Shown piece after piece: positions 20,469 through 33,500 of a stretch of 64,000 nt of DNA. Within the stretch, counting starts at the first letter, position 1, and each line of letters begins with the position of its first letter. Below the pieces are notes generated by a model, which worked only from the letters and a program-made list of their open reading frames with translations, was not told the DNA's origin and made no database searches. A program made the position numbers and the translations under genes. This DNA is from Arctopsyche grandis (taxonomy: Eukaryota > Arthropoda > Insecta > Trichoptera > Hydropsychidae): NCBI RefSeq assembly GCF_051622035.1, contig NC_135360.1:8112001-8176000 (forward strand), read 5' to 3'.

Positions 20469-23400
20469 ATGGATTTATTATATGCTATGCACAGAAAACC
20501 GCTCAAATGCATCCCACCAACTCTAGAGAGGTAAACGCACTAATTTGACATTTACAACGACCAAATCTAGTATCAACTCACTGATGTAAACTTTACTCGT
20601 ATTTGACAGCTTGAACGGCGGCCCTACTTTGTGTACGATATCTACAGGCAATATCGCCGCATTCACTTCGCTGACGCAGTTGGAAGATGACACGGGAAGT
20701 ACCTGGGGATGTCATGTTTACGTGTGCGATATTGACACCCCGTGGAACTGTCACAAGGTAGATTCTCTCGTACGACAAGTGTCTGCTCTCGAATGGGACC
20801 AACAAGGCAGACATTTGCTAGTGGCTGATTGTGCAGGCGATGTGTGCTTCTATGGCTCTAAAGACTATTTGCTCAACGAGTGGACGTGTTTATACAAAGC
20901 CAGTTTTCCTGGTAATTATTTGTGCCTTGTGGATTTCGATAATTTGGATCAATTTAAGTATGATAACGTTTATAACACGTTTTCATTCTTCTTTATTTTG
21001 ATCAACACTATTGTAGCTTAATACTTTGTGAATATCGCATCTAAAATGTTTCAAATTGCCTTTGATTTAATCATATTTTTAACACACAGGTGAACATATT
21101 ATTAAAGCTGCCTTTTTCCACAATGGACGCAAAATAACACTTTCGTCGGAAAAGAAATCCGATCAAACTCCATGTCCTGAAAAGTTTCAATATTTGAGAT
21201 TTGCTCCATCTGTTAAACAATTTGGGTATATAATTCAACTATATATTGCAGTGCTACACAAATTGGTCATACCTAACCATTTATTTTAAATGAAATTTAC
21301 AGCGGTGTTGCTGCTGAAGGTGCAGTCGTAATCACGGCGACTGGGATGCTCGGTGCTGTACTTCTTCCTTTAGACTCACCTCAACCTGCTTCGAAAAGCT
21401 TACCTGTTGCTTGTGAATCCTTGGGATCGACGCGAGGCTATATTACAACTGCTGATATATGTTACGGCAAAAGTGAGTTTTTGCTTTAAGGTTATCTTTT
21501 ATAAACTACATGTGTTTTCATTCTGACAAGTTTTTCATCTTCAGATGGACATTTTCTCGTCGCCGTATCTTCAGGCAACGTGTATCACGCTATTCAATGC
21601 TACAGAGTTTCGGTGAAAAGATCATCTTCACTTCAAGACGAGCAAAAACCGCTTTTGGTGACGAGTCAAGCATTACCGAGCTTTTTCCTAAAAGAATGCA
21701 CTATCAAAGACTACCATTGTATGATAAATACAAAACAATTGATGCATCTTAAACTATTCACATTATATTCGAAACATATTCCATTTTAGGTACTCAAATA
21801 GTTCAAGTAAGATGGGCATCTAGAGAGGATACGGATTCTTTGATAGTTGCCGGAAACGGTCCTTTGGGACGGGCGGGCTGTGTTGAACTCTGGGGCCTGG
21901 TTGAAAGATCCCTCCCGGTCCATTCACTTCTTGCTAAAGGTCCAGCTTCTACGCACACCGCTTCCGATTGCTTCAATACTGTGGTAAGTAATCATACGTA
22001 TGTAATCAGCTTTTTTTGGCTGGCATATGATTTTAATTGAACAATTGTTGCAGTTATGGCAGCATCAATGCAGTTACCATTCAGCGACCGCTCAAGTTGT
22101 ATCGGTGACGTCTAGCAAAGTGCAAATTGCTGGTTCGGTGACTGGAGCATCAATATTAACACCATCGTTACCTTATATTTTCATAGCTTTAAACGACAAC
22201 ACTGTCCATTGTTTATATAGAGATACTCTTAAACAGGTTATGTGTTGTATTAATTTCATATGATTACGATTTATTTCACTTATAAATATAACCTATTTTT
22301 TATTATTATAGGCATCTTCCGCATCTTTATCACAAGCCTGGTCATTAGCTGAAGGTATTGTAATGGGTGGAGGTACGCCGCCTAAGCAGATGAAATTTAG
22401 TCCGATGCATGGAGGACAAGGTAGTCCAGGACCGTGTAATTCTATGGTTGGTTTAAAATATTACTTAATAATAATATAACAGTAATACATTATCAATATC
22501 ATACATATCTTTTGTTTATTTAGTGTTCTCCAGTATGTTTACAACAACCAGGTGCTACAATATCCAGTTGTGACGCTTCTTGGTTAGGTGGAGTACTTCT
22601 TGTTATCGACAGCACTTCACATCTTTATATGTATAAATTACCACAACCTGCACTAGATACCGGTAAAATGTTTTTCATTATTGAAAATATATGCATGCTT
22701 TGATCTAAATATTTATTTAAATTTTCCAAATTTATAGGTACTGCAATTGCTGTTCATCATGTGACAGCACTGCTCGAATATTCTATGGTTACTGGCTTTG
22801 ATCCTTTGGATATAATGATGGTTTTGAAACCTGTCACTATTGAATCAATCTATGATAGGTAGTAAATTGTTTTAAAGTGATGAAGTTGTTTCAAAAAGAA
22901 CCGGGTCACATTAGATGAATTGCGAGTAACTTGGTCGGTAACCTTGTCGCCCAATCGTAGTTGTAATTGCCATAAGCTCTCAACTCGGGCAACCAAAATA
23001 ATAAGAGTTTTCAATATGTAACGATACAGTTACATGTGCTCATAGTTTTTTCACCATGTAGTCGCCGGTGACTACTAATCACCGAATGTGACACCCCTCA
23101 ATACAACGCTATACATTTTGAGAGAGCGTGCTAGTCACTTAAGCAATAAAATCACCGTGACCAGACCGAACGTCAACAACCAATATTGCTGGTCAGGTGA
23201 TTTTATTGATTGGGCAACCAGTGAGTTGCCTGGTATGGCATTCTCCATACAAATGCATACAATTGATCTGGTCGCGCAACAAAGTCACCGAACAAGTTGT
23301 TCGCAGTCGCCCAGTGTGGCCTGGCTCTTATAAACAAAACTGGGTGTATTCTACTAATTTGCATGTAATGTATTAGGTTTACAGACAACTTTTTGAGGCA

Positions 23401-24811
23401 GCCTGTTGTATGGCAACAATTTTACTATACAAAGTGGTTAAGTTTGAGAGCTACGCTTTCAAGGTTTGTATGGTTATTATTTAACTTCCATTAATTTATT
23501 AATATACTTAAATGTACGTCTTATTATAGAATGATATCATCGGGTCAAACGAGAGCTTCCGATTTGACTTCACTTCTAATGTTGCACTCAATTGCTACAG
23601 CTTTCAAAAGTCTGTTGAGGCCGTCAGATCTTACATCGCACGATAAAGGACCTGCAGAAAGCTTAGCAGGTATATTTGGCTCAACATGAACTTAAAATTT
23701 TGATTTATAAGCAATATTTTTAACTTTTAACTTTTTTTATAGCTGTGATATCAGATCAAACGAATCCCGTCGCAGATATCGATAAGGCTTTGATGCACTT
23801 AGAAGCTAAAGAATTTACCGTTGAACCGTCAACCCTACAATCGGCTCAACAACTCATCCAATGGGCTGCTGAAGTCGCCTTAGCAGCGATGGCTCGATTG
23901 CCGGCAGCTGCGGCTACAAATTCAGCTCACGATGTAAGGATTTATGTGTAACTATTATTATCAATGATCATAATAGTGTTTTATTCAATTTCTATTTTAC
24001 ATATTTTCAGTACGAGTTATTTAGGGATCCAAGTGCTTTGAGTACTCTTCGTGAATTATTAGTTGTTGTCAGAGTATGGGGTCTGCTTAGGCCTCATTGT
24101 CTTCCAGTATTTACACGGTCTGCAGAAAATGTTGACGTGCTTAGTTTGCTGTATAAACTGCTTACACGTTTAGCTCACAACGGTTGTGAACCTGACGATG
24201 CATTACTCGGTAAATATAATTGTATATTTATATTCAAATTGTGCAAACTCATTTTATTCTTTATTAAATTTCGGATTCCATTGTAGATGAATGTAGTATG
24301 TTGCCTTCACAAGTACTCATACCTCAAATAAATGAATCGTTGCCGAGGACTTGCATAGTATCTCCGGCTCTCTATTATCAAACTCTTCCATTACAGGTAT
24401 GTTTAGTACTATTTTATATACTTATTTGTGGGTTTTAAAATTAATTAAAATGGTTTGTTTATCATAGTTGGAGTTTGGAATTGAACCGGATATGTTGAAA
24501 TACATTCCCGATATTGTACCGTTGGAAGGCAGTATTACTTCCGAATCTTGTATGGACTCCATTAGGCATCTGCACTTGGGTCTTCGACCTTCTGCTGTAA
24601 AGCGTTGTGGCCGGTGTGGTGCCGCAGCTGCAAGGCAAGCTTTGCAGCGAACGCCTGCTATAAGAGCATGGGATCAAAGATGGCTGCCCGCGTGCCGGTT
24701 TGTATATTGAGAAATTAATGGTTTTAAGAGTTTTATAGAGTGTGTATTGATAATTTTGTCCATTTGATTTTTAGGTGTGGTGGACTTTGGACTGTCGAAA
24801 CTAATTCATAA
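20469..24811 (+). CDS. MED16: Mediator complex subunit 16, 17 coding exons
   Basis: MED16 is a nuclear protein of the Mediator tail module, linking DNA-bound activators to RNA polymerase II. Exons: 20469-20530, 20610-20911, 21090-21225, 21303-21472, 21545-21718, 21790-21983, 22054-22236, 22312-22446, 22524-22662, 22738-22858, 23377-23463, 23530-23669, 23743-23933, 24011-24209, 24287-24396, 24468-24697, 24775-24811. They total 2610 nt, 869 residues plus stop, close to the usual family length. All introns are GT-AG and phases agree throughout. The N-terminal half has WD-repeat-like stretches (VYVCDIDTPWNCHKV, LEWDQQGRHLLVAD). The middle has the family-typical FYYTKWLSLRATL. The C-terminus has a CxxC (828, 831) and a CxC (857, 859) before GGLW, a zinc-binding-like end. 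The start ATG follows CCAACC in good context. Intron 10 is swollen to 518 bp by repeat DNA. I am confident of the family; single exon ends could be off by a few bases. Confidence 0.93.
22893..23345. mobile_element. MITE-like insertion(s) in MED16 intron 10
   Basis: This intron is about seven times longer than its neighbours. It holds an inverted pair of about 20 bases (23144-23164 with 23189-23208, core AATAAAATCACC / GGTGATTTTATT) and GTCACATT near 22907 with AATGTGAC near 23085. It also holds CCGGTGACTA followed by CTAATCAC, which resembles the right end of MITE A plus an hAT-type target. Boundaries are uncertain. Confidence 0.5.
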
Positions 24812-24985
24812 ATTATTTATTGGAAATATTTTGTACATATTAATATTTGTTTCGTGAATTGACATTATCAAATTATTGAAGAAGTAATATAATATGTTAT
24901 AGATTAATTATTGAGTTATGAAATTGTATAGTATATTATAAGTCGGGGAAACGTTTTCACTTTTTTATTATTTTAACCTAATTTT

Positions 24986-24991
24986 AATAAA
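24986..24991 (+). terminator. MED16 polyadenylation signal
   Basis: AATAAA lies 175 bases after the MED16 stop codon, within AT-rich 3' UTR. It is the first perfect signal after the stop. Confidence 0.6.
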
Positions 24992-25140
24992 AATGTAAAG
25001 AAAAAGTTTTTATTTGCTTTTCATTTTGTGATGAACGATCATGTTTTTTCAGGGAACCGAATCGAAAACCGGAAAAACTGTTATTTTTGCCGGAACGAAA
25101 ACCGAAACTGAACCGATATTTTTTCGGTTCGGTAAAATGA

Positions 25141-25923
25141 ATATATTTATTTATTTATTTATTTAACATATTAGCCAAAGTGACATTACAGAGATCTCCA
25201 ACCCGTCACTGTGGCCGGTCATTCAGTAAAAATAACATCATAACAGTAATAATAACTTATAAAAATAACAATATTGACACAACATCATTAAAATCATAAA
25301 ATCATAAAAAAAAAACATAGATAAAGTAATAACAATCATTCATATTTAATAGGCAAAATCAACCACTGGCATTCCTCAACAACCACTCAACCAGATTAGT
25401 ATATTTTATATTGAAGAGGTCAATTTCACCAGAAATCCGGTTGAGCAGATATATAGCCCTAGATATAGGAGCCGTTGTCAACATATTTGTGCGAGCCACA
25501 GGAGGAACAAACAAATCACGATATCTCAAGTCCCTGAATTTGCTAGGTGCATTAAACCTAAATTCATTTAGAACCTGAGGATTGTGAATTATCCCATTCA
25601 ACAGCTTAAAAAAGTGCCTTCCCAGTAACATATTCCGACGAGACTCCAATGAGTTGAAACCTAACGCCCCTAATAGGAATGCACTAGGATATAGCCAAGG
25701 ATAATAACCATACTGTTTCAAATAAAGATATCTGAGAAACCGTTTTTGGATTCTCTCAATCTTCAATGAATGAGTTATATGGGTAGGATTCCATATAATA
25801 GAAGAAAATTCTAGAATACTACGTACTAAAGATTCATAAAGAATTTTAAGCACCAACGTACTCTGGAAAGGTTTGCTAACTCTTAGTAAGAATCCCAGCA
25901 TTTTTGTGGCTCGCAAACAAATA
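25141..25923 (-). mobile_element. 5'-truncated LINE (Jockey/CR1-like), 3' end with RT C-terminus
   Basis: On the minus strand a frame of about 187 codons (25921 down to 25359) reads like the C-terminal part of a non-LTR reverse transcriptase. Its landmarks are LRATKMLGFLLR, ILYESLVRSILEFSSIIWNP, then RIQKRFLRYLY, and the thumb-like LGALGFNSLESRRNMLLG. The 3' UTR holds ACATTACAGAGATC and ends in an ATTTATTTATTT-type tail at 25141-25166. The frame is intact over the part retained, so the copy is not old, but it is truncated and dead. Related 3' ends lie at 34.8-35.7, 41.6, 51.6 and 54.6 kb. Confidence 0.85.
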
Positions 25924-25992
25924 TTGTCTATATATATGTACATATATACTTTGGGAATGATAGAATTAATGGATGGACATGGATGAATGTAT

Positions 25993-26115
25993 ATTAAAAA
26001 TATGTTTTTGAAAGTTTTAGAAAAATATAATATCGATATCAAACAAATTTACTCTGTTACAACAGATAATGGAGCTAATATGATCAAATTTGTCAACTTG
26101 TTACAAACCGAATAG
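25993..26115 (+). pseudogene. hAT-family transposase relic
   Basis: Forty codons read IKNMFLKVLEKYNIDIKQ then IYSVTTDNGANMIKFV and end at a stop. The TDNGANM stretch is a signature of the catalytic region of ZBED/hAT-type transposases. Frames break up after 26115, although pieces such as MLPSIEKSMNTLL (about 26164) could be further remnants. No termini were found. Confidence 0.6.
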
Positions 26116-26119
26116 ACGA

Positions 26120-27595
26120 AGAAAACCAGAACATTAATTATGAAAGAGATTATGTAGCAAATATGCTACCTTCCATTGAGAAATCAATGAACACATTATT
26201 AATTGGCTATCAAAAGTGCGCGATTCAAACACCTGTGAATGGAAGCGCAAGAATAAATACGCCCATACTTGAAAAAATTAACTTCTAGAATAAAACAAAC
26301 CACAAGATTCTTTCTAAACTGTTGCACTTTTGTTCCTAGTTGTTTGTTGGTAAGCTTGAGAAAGTCAATTAAGTATGAATAAAAAAATATATTTTGTCTG
26401 CATTTTAGCTACATCAGAATCCGCCCTCAATTCCACAGTGGACCAGTGTCAAGCTGCAACTCTCTAGGAAATATTCTCCTTTGACATTTTAATTATGTAT
26501 ATGATCATAATAAGTTATAGCCGTATAAAGAGAGTTATAGACGGTGTGGGTGTATTTACATTAACTTTAATGTGGGTGTATTTACATTAATCCGAAAACC
26601 GGAACTGAACCCATATATTTTATTTAATTTTATTTACCTAACTGGTACGAAATAAATAAGGGCTGGGTCCCTGGATTTGTAATTTAAAATTACAAACGAA
26701 ATCATTGTTCTTAAAAAAATCAATAGATGTCACTAATTCTGAATTTCCCGGGAAATTCTTAAGATTTTCAAAACTTATTTTATACATAAAGTTTTACATT
26801 TTTGATAAATTTCTTTGAATTTAAAGATTTATATACGTATAAACTTGTAATAGTATTATATTTATACATTTTCTGCAATAAAATTCCTTTTCAAAATACA
26901 ATATCCTAAGCTTTAACTAAAGAACTAACGAGTCCCTTTCAATTCAATTATTATAATATGTCCTATATAAACTTGTCAACAATTCGATTTGTACATACAC
27001 GTGTATGTACCTGTATATATGAGAACAATCCGGAAAATTCTTTCAGCATAAGAAAAGAGACGATGAAACGGAGCGATAGTGTTATTTCTATTTTTTTATT
27101 TTATTTTTATACAGAAAAAAACCCATTTCAATACATCGTATAATCATATAATTAATAATAACAAAAGAAAATCATATGACAAAAAACATAGAAATAAAAA
27201 AAATAGTAAAAAACACAATAGATAAGATAAAAATTATTAAAACTACATTAATAAAAATAAGGAAAAACAATAATTTGAATAGAACTAATAAACTGACCAA
27301 AAGTCACGCTAAAAATATTTCGATTTCCGTACAATCAACTATATGGTTAAATAGCCCCGTGGCTGTGCATATCGAAGTATTGAAAATAATACGTTGTGAT
27401 TAGTTATGAATTACATATTTTCTTCAAATTATCAACGAAAACGGGTTCTGAAACACTTAATTTTGTTTATATTAAAGTGTATCTTCGAGAGAGATTTTCA
27501 GCAATAAAAAATTCATGCAAAAAACAAATTCGACGATGAAGATGATATGTGTTTGCTAAAATATTAATTTTTATGGTAAACGGATTATTGCGCAA
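26120..27595. other. No gene recognised
   Basis: Strongly AT-rich. ATCCGAAAACCGGAACTGAA at about 26590 resembles 25060-25130, where ACCGAATCG and CCGGAAAAAC recur; a small local repeat is likely. Lysine- and asparagine-rich frames here are compositional. Confidence 0.35.
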
Positions 27596-27600
27596 GTTGG

Positions 27601-27680
27601 GATCGCGCCCACGACAATCGTTGTCGCAAAAATCACGGATACGAAATATCTGGCACTCGAGTTCTCGTTAGTGCAATATG
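27601..27680. mobile_element. Repeat H copy 2 (partial)
   Basis: GATCGCGCCCACGACAATCG, then AAATCACGGATACG, then ATATCTGGCACTCGAGTT and CTCGTTAGTG match the first half of copy 3 (33806-33935). The second half is missing. Confidence 0.5.
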
Positions 27681-28082
27681 TTCTATGTCTTTATATATAT
27701 GTATATATAGATGAAAAAATGGCAAAGTTTTAAAATGATCAGAAAAATGTAGGATATCAAATCCAAATGTTGTCAGATGAACGAGCGAAGACAAGCATAG
27801 AAGAGCCTTTTAAAAATCTTACAGAAACAATAAAAACGAAAAAAAGTAAAAGACTAGGCATATTGTTACTATCATTCGTACTAATTTTACCAGGACAGTA
27901 CTGGTAAGTCGTGAAATAAAACCAGTACATTTTTTTATGTAAAAGAATTTTTTATCTAATAGATGGATAAATATACAAATTCTTCAGCGAAAATGATGTC
28001 TCCCACAAAAATATTAGCAAATTAGTCAAATGTCGTTTCCGTTTATCAGGATTTTTTACTTTGATGAAAAATATATAGTCCA

Positions 28083-28705
28083 TTGATGAGAGCATTTAAG
28101 AAAAAAGCATTTAAAATGTTACCATCTTATAATGACAGAATTTCTTTTTTCCATATTGCAAGTTTGTCTCAGCGTAGAAGGGTTTCTGATTTGTTAATTT
28201 TATATAAGATTGCTAATGGTATTCTTGACACGTCTGTTTTAAGCGAGATTAATTTTAACGTTAATGCCCGATTCACCAGATGCACAAATCTTTTTTATCC
28301 ACCTATTTGTCAAAGCAACACCTCTTTCAATAGTGCAATCGTTCGTATATGCCGTATTTACGATAGCTTAGATGATTGTCCTGACCTCTTTAGAGACTCT
28401 TTTAGTATTTTTAGGACAAAGGTGAAGAAAATAATATGTGGTTGATTTGCTTCTTCACCCTTATAGTCTTTCTTTTTCTTTTTTACTTTATCTGTATCTT
28501 TTTCTTTATCTGTTTCTTTTCTTTTTTTTAAAATCTTGATGTTTTTGTAATTTTACTTTTTTATATCACCATGTGGTGCTCACTGTAAATGGAATATTAT
28601 ATTTTTATTTATGTTTATTATTATTTTTTGTCTCATTATACAACTTTCTTTTTATATTTTATTCTGTATGTGTGCCTATTTAAATAAAATAAATAAAAAA
28701 TAAAA
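28083..28705 (+). mobile_element. 5'-truncated LINE with RT C-terminus
   Basis: A 120-codon frame (28083-28445) has the typical end of a non-LTR reverse transcriptase: PSYNDRISFFHIASL, QRRRVSDLLILYKIANGILD, then NARFTRCTNLFYPP. It is followed by a T-rich 3' UTR with a short CACCATGTGGTG hairpin and an AAATAAATAAAA-type tail at 28682-28705. It belongs to a different subfamily from the copy at 25.1-25.9 kb. Truncated, so inactive. Confidence 0.8.
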
Positions 28706-28899
28706 TTAATGCATTTTTTCATAAATGTGTGTCCATGATTCTTTAATCTTCGTTTTAAATAATTGAAGTATTTAGAAATATGTTTTTGGAGAAAAATGGC
28801 TACCTTAATATACAGTGCATATTATTATACAAGTTTGCTTTTATTGTATACATAGAAAGAACATTCACCGAGTCTAAAATTGTATTTTATTTTCGTATA

Positions 28900-29436
28900 A
28901 GACAGCATTCAAGTTAAAAACTAAAACCGAATTGCTGAATCCCCCTACCGAAACGATCGTAACAGCAGCAATGGCGACAATAAAAAAGCGCACAACCGGC
29001 ACATCAGCATGCAAAGAAGCGATGCACCTGAAGCACCTGCTCTCGAGCAGTGTTTTGGTCCCGTTGTGGGGGCGGCAGGTGTGGGTGGTGGGGTGGTGGG
29101 TTGGTGGGTGTCCGCGAAGAAGGGGAAGACTCTGGTGGGGAAGTGCGGTCGAGCTGGTGGGGAAGTGGGGTTCATGCACAGCTGTTGGCGTGTTTGGACC
29201 GCGTGGTCGCGCACCGCAACCGCTTCGGCGCACAACAAACAAACGTCGACAACGACTCTTTCGCGCCGGCAGACCGCGAAATCAAAAGTGAACCGAACCA
29301 ACTCGACTCGCATCGTATATATTGTCATAATATATCACCGATATCGTGTGTGTGCTTGTGTGTAGTGTGTTTTGTTGCAACGGCGACGGTGAACCAGTCG
29401 TCCGTTGCCGTCCAACGGGAGCTGATCCCGCTCCAG
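28900..29436 (+). promoter_or_regulatory. CpG-rich promoter with non-coding first exon of an unidentified plus-strand gene
   Basis: GC- and CpG-rich DNA ends at a near-consensus splice donor, CTCCAG then GTGAGT, with the exon end at 29436. The last about 75 bases of the exon (CAACGGCGACGGTGAACCAG onward) contain no ATG, so this is best read as a 5' leader exon. Further upstream (29060-29110) is a run of GGTGGGGTGGTGGG units able to form a quadruplex. Large overlapping frames on both strands here are composition effects. No acceptor or second exon was recognised downstream, so the gene is unknown. Confidence 0.45.
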
Positions 29437-29969
29437 GTGAGTCTCTCTTTCTTTCCATATTCAGACGGATTCTTTGTCTGTCGTCTTCCGTTCCCGGTAT
29501 CCGTCCCATACCAGTTGTACCGTTTATTTCTGTGTGTGAGAGCATTTTTACTGTTTAAATCATCCTTATAAGAGCGTTATCTATCGTTGCGTTCGAATTT
29601 CAAAAAAATAAACAAATGAAATGCATTTATATGTAGAATTTGTTTTTGGCCAGTGAACGTGTAATAACACGTTCGTGTAGCAATTAGTGCACTTATACTA
29701 ATCGAATGCCATAAACAAATTCTATTGACATTTATTTTAAAGTTAAATAATAAGACACCTGTAATATCGGCGAAAGACTTTTGTATCCCCGATTCTTGCC
29801 ATCTTATTCAGGGTCGTCGACAGCGAAATCAGACCCTGGAAAACAATAAGTTTCAACCTTTTTGTGGGGGCAACTTTTTTTTAGTTTTTTCTAAAATACA
29901 ATATATTTTAGCCTGTTAAATAGTTATTTAACAAAAAAAATTATATAAATGTCAAAATAAACACCTTTA

Positions 29970-30276
29970 GGGTGAAAACACACTGAGTGGTACATGTTTT
30001 TTTTTTAGATACTTTTAAACATGCGATAAAACAAAGCATCCCTAGCCTATATACATGGTACACAATCCCAAAAATCACCCCCTGGAGTGTTTTCGGTGTT
30101 ATTTTTTCCTTGCTTGACAGTGATTGATAACGGTGAATCCCATATTTGTAGAAATGTAGGAGAAATATATGCACCCTGCACGTGTAACTACACCCGATTT
30201 TGATTTGGGGAACACCCACTGTCACAGCGTGGAGACAAAGACGCGACGTTCCATACCACTCGGTGTGTTTCTGTCC
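29970..30276 (+). mobile_element. Family F element, longer copy (307 bp)
   Basis: The ends are GGGTGAAAACACACTGAGTG and CACTCGGTGTGTTTCTGTCC, an inverted repeat extending through GTGGTA. TTAA follows at 30277-30280 and TTTA precedes at 29966-29969, consistent with a TTAA target having one mutation. The interior matches the copy at 45995 over TACTTTTAAACA, GTACACA and TTGACAGTGATTGATAACGG. Non-coding. Confidence 0.65.
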
Positions 30277-30507
30277 TTAAGTTGCGCCACAGGCACAACA
30301 ATTGTAATAAAGTTCATTTTTTGATTAAAAAAAAGCCTTTCTAAAAATTTATAGCTTTCAATGTGGGATACTTAGCGAGTGTAGATTCGTTATTTGCGCT
30401 CGTTTTTATATTAGTTTTTTTTTTTTAATATTCTTGTAATGATTTTCTTCTGAATCGAGGTCTTTCTTATATCACGGGGCTTGGAAATGTATCTCTTCTC
30501 CCCTCTT

Positions 30508-30540
30508 CTGTCAGCCCTGCTCTTTTTTAAAGGGCTGACT
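30508..30540. repeat. Short hairpin
   Basis: GTCAGCCCT and AGGGCTGAC flank a T-rich loop. An isolated stem of no assigned role. Confidence 0.4.
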
Positions 30541-30544
30541 AAAT

Positions 30545-33500
30545 ACTACTATCTGAAATATATCAATTCAGTTAACTAGACAGCAGGCAGAAAACTACAC
30601 AAATTCTATTAGTCACCTACGACTTTTTGACCAATCGAGATCTAGATTAAGTTAATCAAAATATACATATGTAGTATAGCTCATTGTTTTTGTTCAATTG
30701 GATAACAGTCGTAGTCTACAGGGCGTCTAACACATTTTCTACAAATATGTAACATTTGAAAGTCGGAAAGCTTCAGTATGTATGTACATAGATATGTATG
30801 ATTTTGATATGTAATATGTTGACCTTATTTAAAATAAGCTATGATAGATTAAATCTCGGACAAACATATTGACACGCTTTCATTTTTTATGTACATATAG
30901 TATTTCATCAGTTATAAAAAGATAAAGTTTTGAGTATGTATTCATTACGTAACAAACGAAGGTGAAAGTCGTATAATGGCAATACAAAGCATTTAAAATA
31001 TGTATGCTAATTTTGTATGATACTTTCTTCTGCAATACTACCATTAGAGTCTGAAACTATGGTTTTCAGTGACATTAAAGATAATTATTGTGATGCAGCG
31101 TTTTTTAAAGAGTGCTCCACCGTTTTCTCCAAAATTTTCTTTCAAGCCAGCCGACTTTCGTAAATATCCAATATATGCTTTGCTTCGTCCTTGTTTTTAC
31201 TGGAAAAGTCATTTTTCTAAATCACTGAACTGTAAAATTAGTCGCAATTTTGATTGGCTTTTGAGAAATTATCGTACTTTATCAAAGTAGAATGAATTAT
31301 GTATACAATAAGTTGGACTTCAATATTTTGGCGAATCATCGACTATTCGTAAGTCGCAAACTAAGATATTTCAGACTCTTTGCCATCTCTTCAAACTTTC
31401 TTCAGTTAAACTCGAGTTTGAAACTTTTGGCATTTCGCTTCACATTGAGCAATTACTTAACTTAGATTTGAATTTATATCATTAAAATAATACATATATA
31501 AGTACATAACAATGAGACTCAACGTTTCACTGCACCAACTAAATACTATTGTGTGGCATTTAGGCATGCATAGGTATTCGCCGTATTGGAAACATTCAAA
31601 ATTGTCAACCCTTTCACTTCCTACTACGTGTTTCGCTGCACAGTTAGTTCCTTGTCTCCTTCGGTGTGTTGTTATCATAGTTCCACCTGGTAATGAGATC
31701 GTTCGCATTTCAATCTCGTCCTTCGTCAGCTCCTTGCTCTCGTGTGCACAAGTGTGATGGCTGAGAAACGACGAAATAATAATAAAAACTTGCTCACAAT
31801 GACATGAATCTCCTTTTATTATTATGCTGAATGAAACTCGTGCACGAGACACGTTGAATACAATTGAATTAGCCGCTCGGCCTGTTCTTCTACCTGGTTC
31901 GTTTCCTCGCAATGTCCATTTCAACACGATCGTTTCATACTCAACCAGTGCAGTCTGTACCTAGCGTGCAAACTCCACAAGATGACGAGATGGTTAGATT
32001 ATTATATATGATGTAATTCGAGTCGTTTCATGGTCTCCGAGATGTGATAACGTCTTCTCTAGGATAGAGCGGTCGGTACAAGTACATATGGTACAATTTC
32101 GAGGAAGATCTTGACCTTTGCTTGTTAACCTCTTGCGTCACGTTCGCGCTTAATTCTGCAAAACAAGTAGTTAGTATATGTATGTATGTATATGTACAGA
32201 CTTAATGCTCCAGGATGTAAGTAAGGGATTTGAAATGGATTCGTTAAGCCGCGTAGTTAACTTATTGCTCGTACGACTGAGTTTTCAGCGACGAGGGCTC
32301 AAATGCTTAAACCTACATATGTATGTATGTATGTATGTATGTACTCGTACCTGTCTGGTTGGTTCAAAGTACCAGCTCTCGACGCTTCAAACGCGGAGAT
32401 TAATATCGTTTGAGATATTCGTTGTGCGTACGTGAATTTAATTTTATCTAAATATTAATTTTAATTCGTGATTTAACGTTGATATCCGAAGGACTTTTGT
32501 CTAGAGTGCTCGTTTTGTTTGTTTCTGAAGCATGGTGGTTGTTTGGAAGGACTAGCTTTCAATTAGTCTGAAGTGTAGGATATTTAAAGGCTTAGTTCTC
32601 TCCTAGAATGGAGATGGCGGTCTTCGATGTAAAACGAACAACATATCTGTTTATAAATTATGGATTTCATTATTCTCTATGATCGTATTAGAGTTTTTAT
32701 TATAGGTGTAGATGTTTTGGCAGGAATAGGAAGACTATACTTAGTGTAAGTATTGTAGCGTGTAGAGGGGTTTCCGAGGTTGGAGTGAAAGACGCAGCAA
32801 TAGTGGTAGGGGTAGTATATTATTTTTGATCCGTCGGCCTGTTAGCTCTGAATGGAGCACGGACCAAAACCGCATAGTATTTATACCCAGCGAGTACTCT
32901 CAACACTCATTGGTCGATGTGTCGCGAGACCTTATTGGTTGTTGTATACAGGTTTTTCATACGTCGAGGCCTTTTTACGCAAACGCGAGATCAGGTGATC
33001 AGTGGTCGAAGAGCACTGCATCACCTAATCTTTACGCTACAGTATTATAGCTGGAGGAAGTTACATACTAGGAGTAAGTAATGTGGTGGAAAATTTTCAA
33101 AAGTCAAATTGAGGTTTAAGTGATTATGATATGTCAAGAGTATAGTCTTTGTTAGTTGATATCCTTAAGTTTAACTAATCCTCGATGATCTGAATAAAGC
33201 GACAGTTTATATGAATTCATTATAAAGACGGTGCAATTTTTTTAAGGTTTTAAGTGTAAATACACAAGTTCATATATGTACATATATATTGAGGCCCTTT
33301 CACGCAGACTAAAATACCGAAACGACGAGAAATATACTTAAACGCTTCATAATTTATGCTTGTATTGTACTTTCTAAGATTCATCGGAAATTTCAAATCT
33401 GATATGCTTTTCCTTTATATTGAACTATGTATGTACATAGATAGTAAAAAAAGCGTGGGGGTTTATTGGTTTATTTATAAAGCTATTTATGTATGTATGT

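Noticed and set aside
23377..23463. Alternative acceptor for MED16 exon 11 at 23385
   Set aside because: It shifts the frame away from the conserved FYYTKWLSLRATL reading and breaks the phase with exon 12; the acceptor before 23377 restores both.
28932..29571. Frames of 118-173 codons on both strands
   Set aside because: They overlap one another in CpG/G-rich DNA, and a strong donor at 29436 cuts through them, arguing for a non-coding leader exon.
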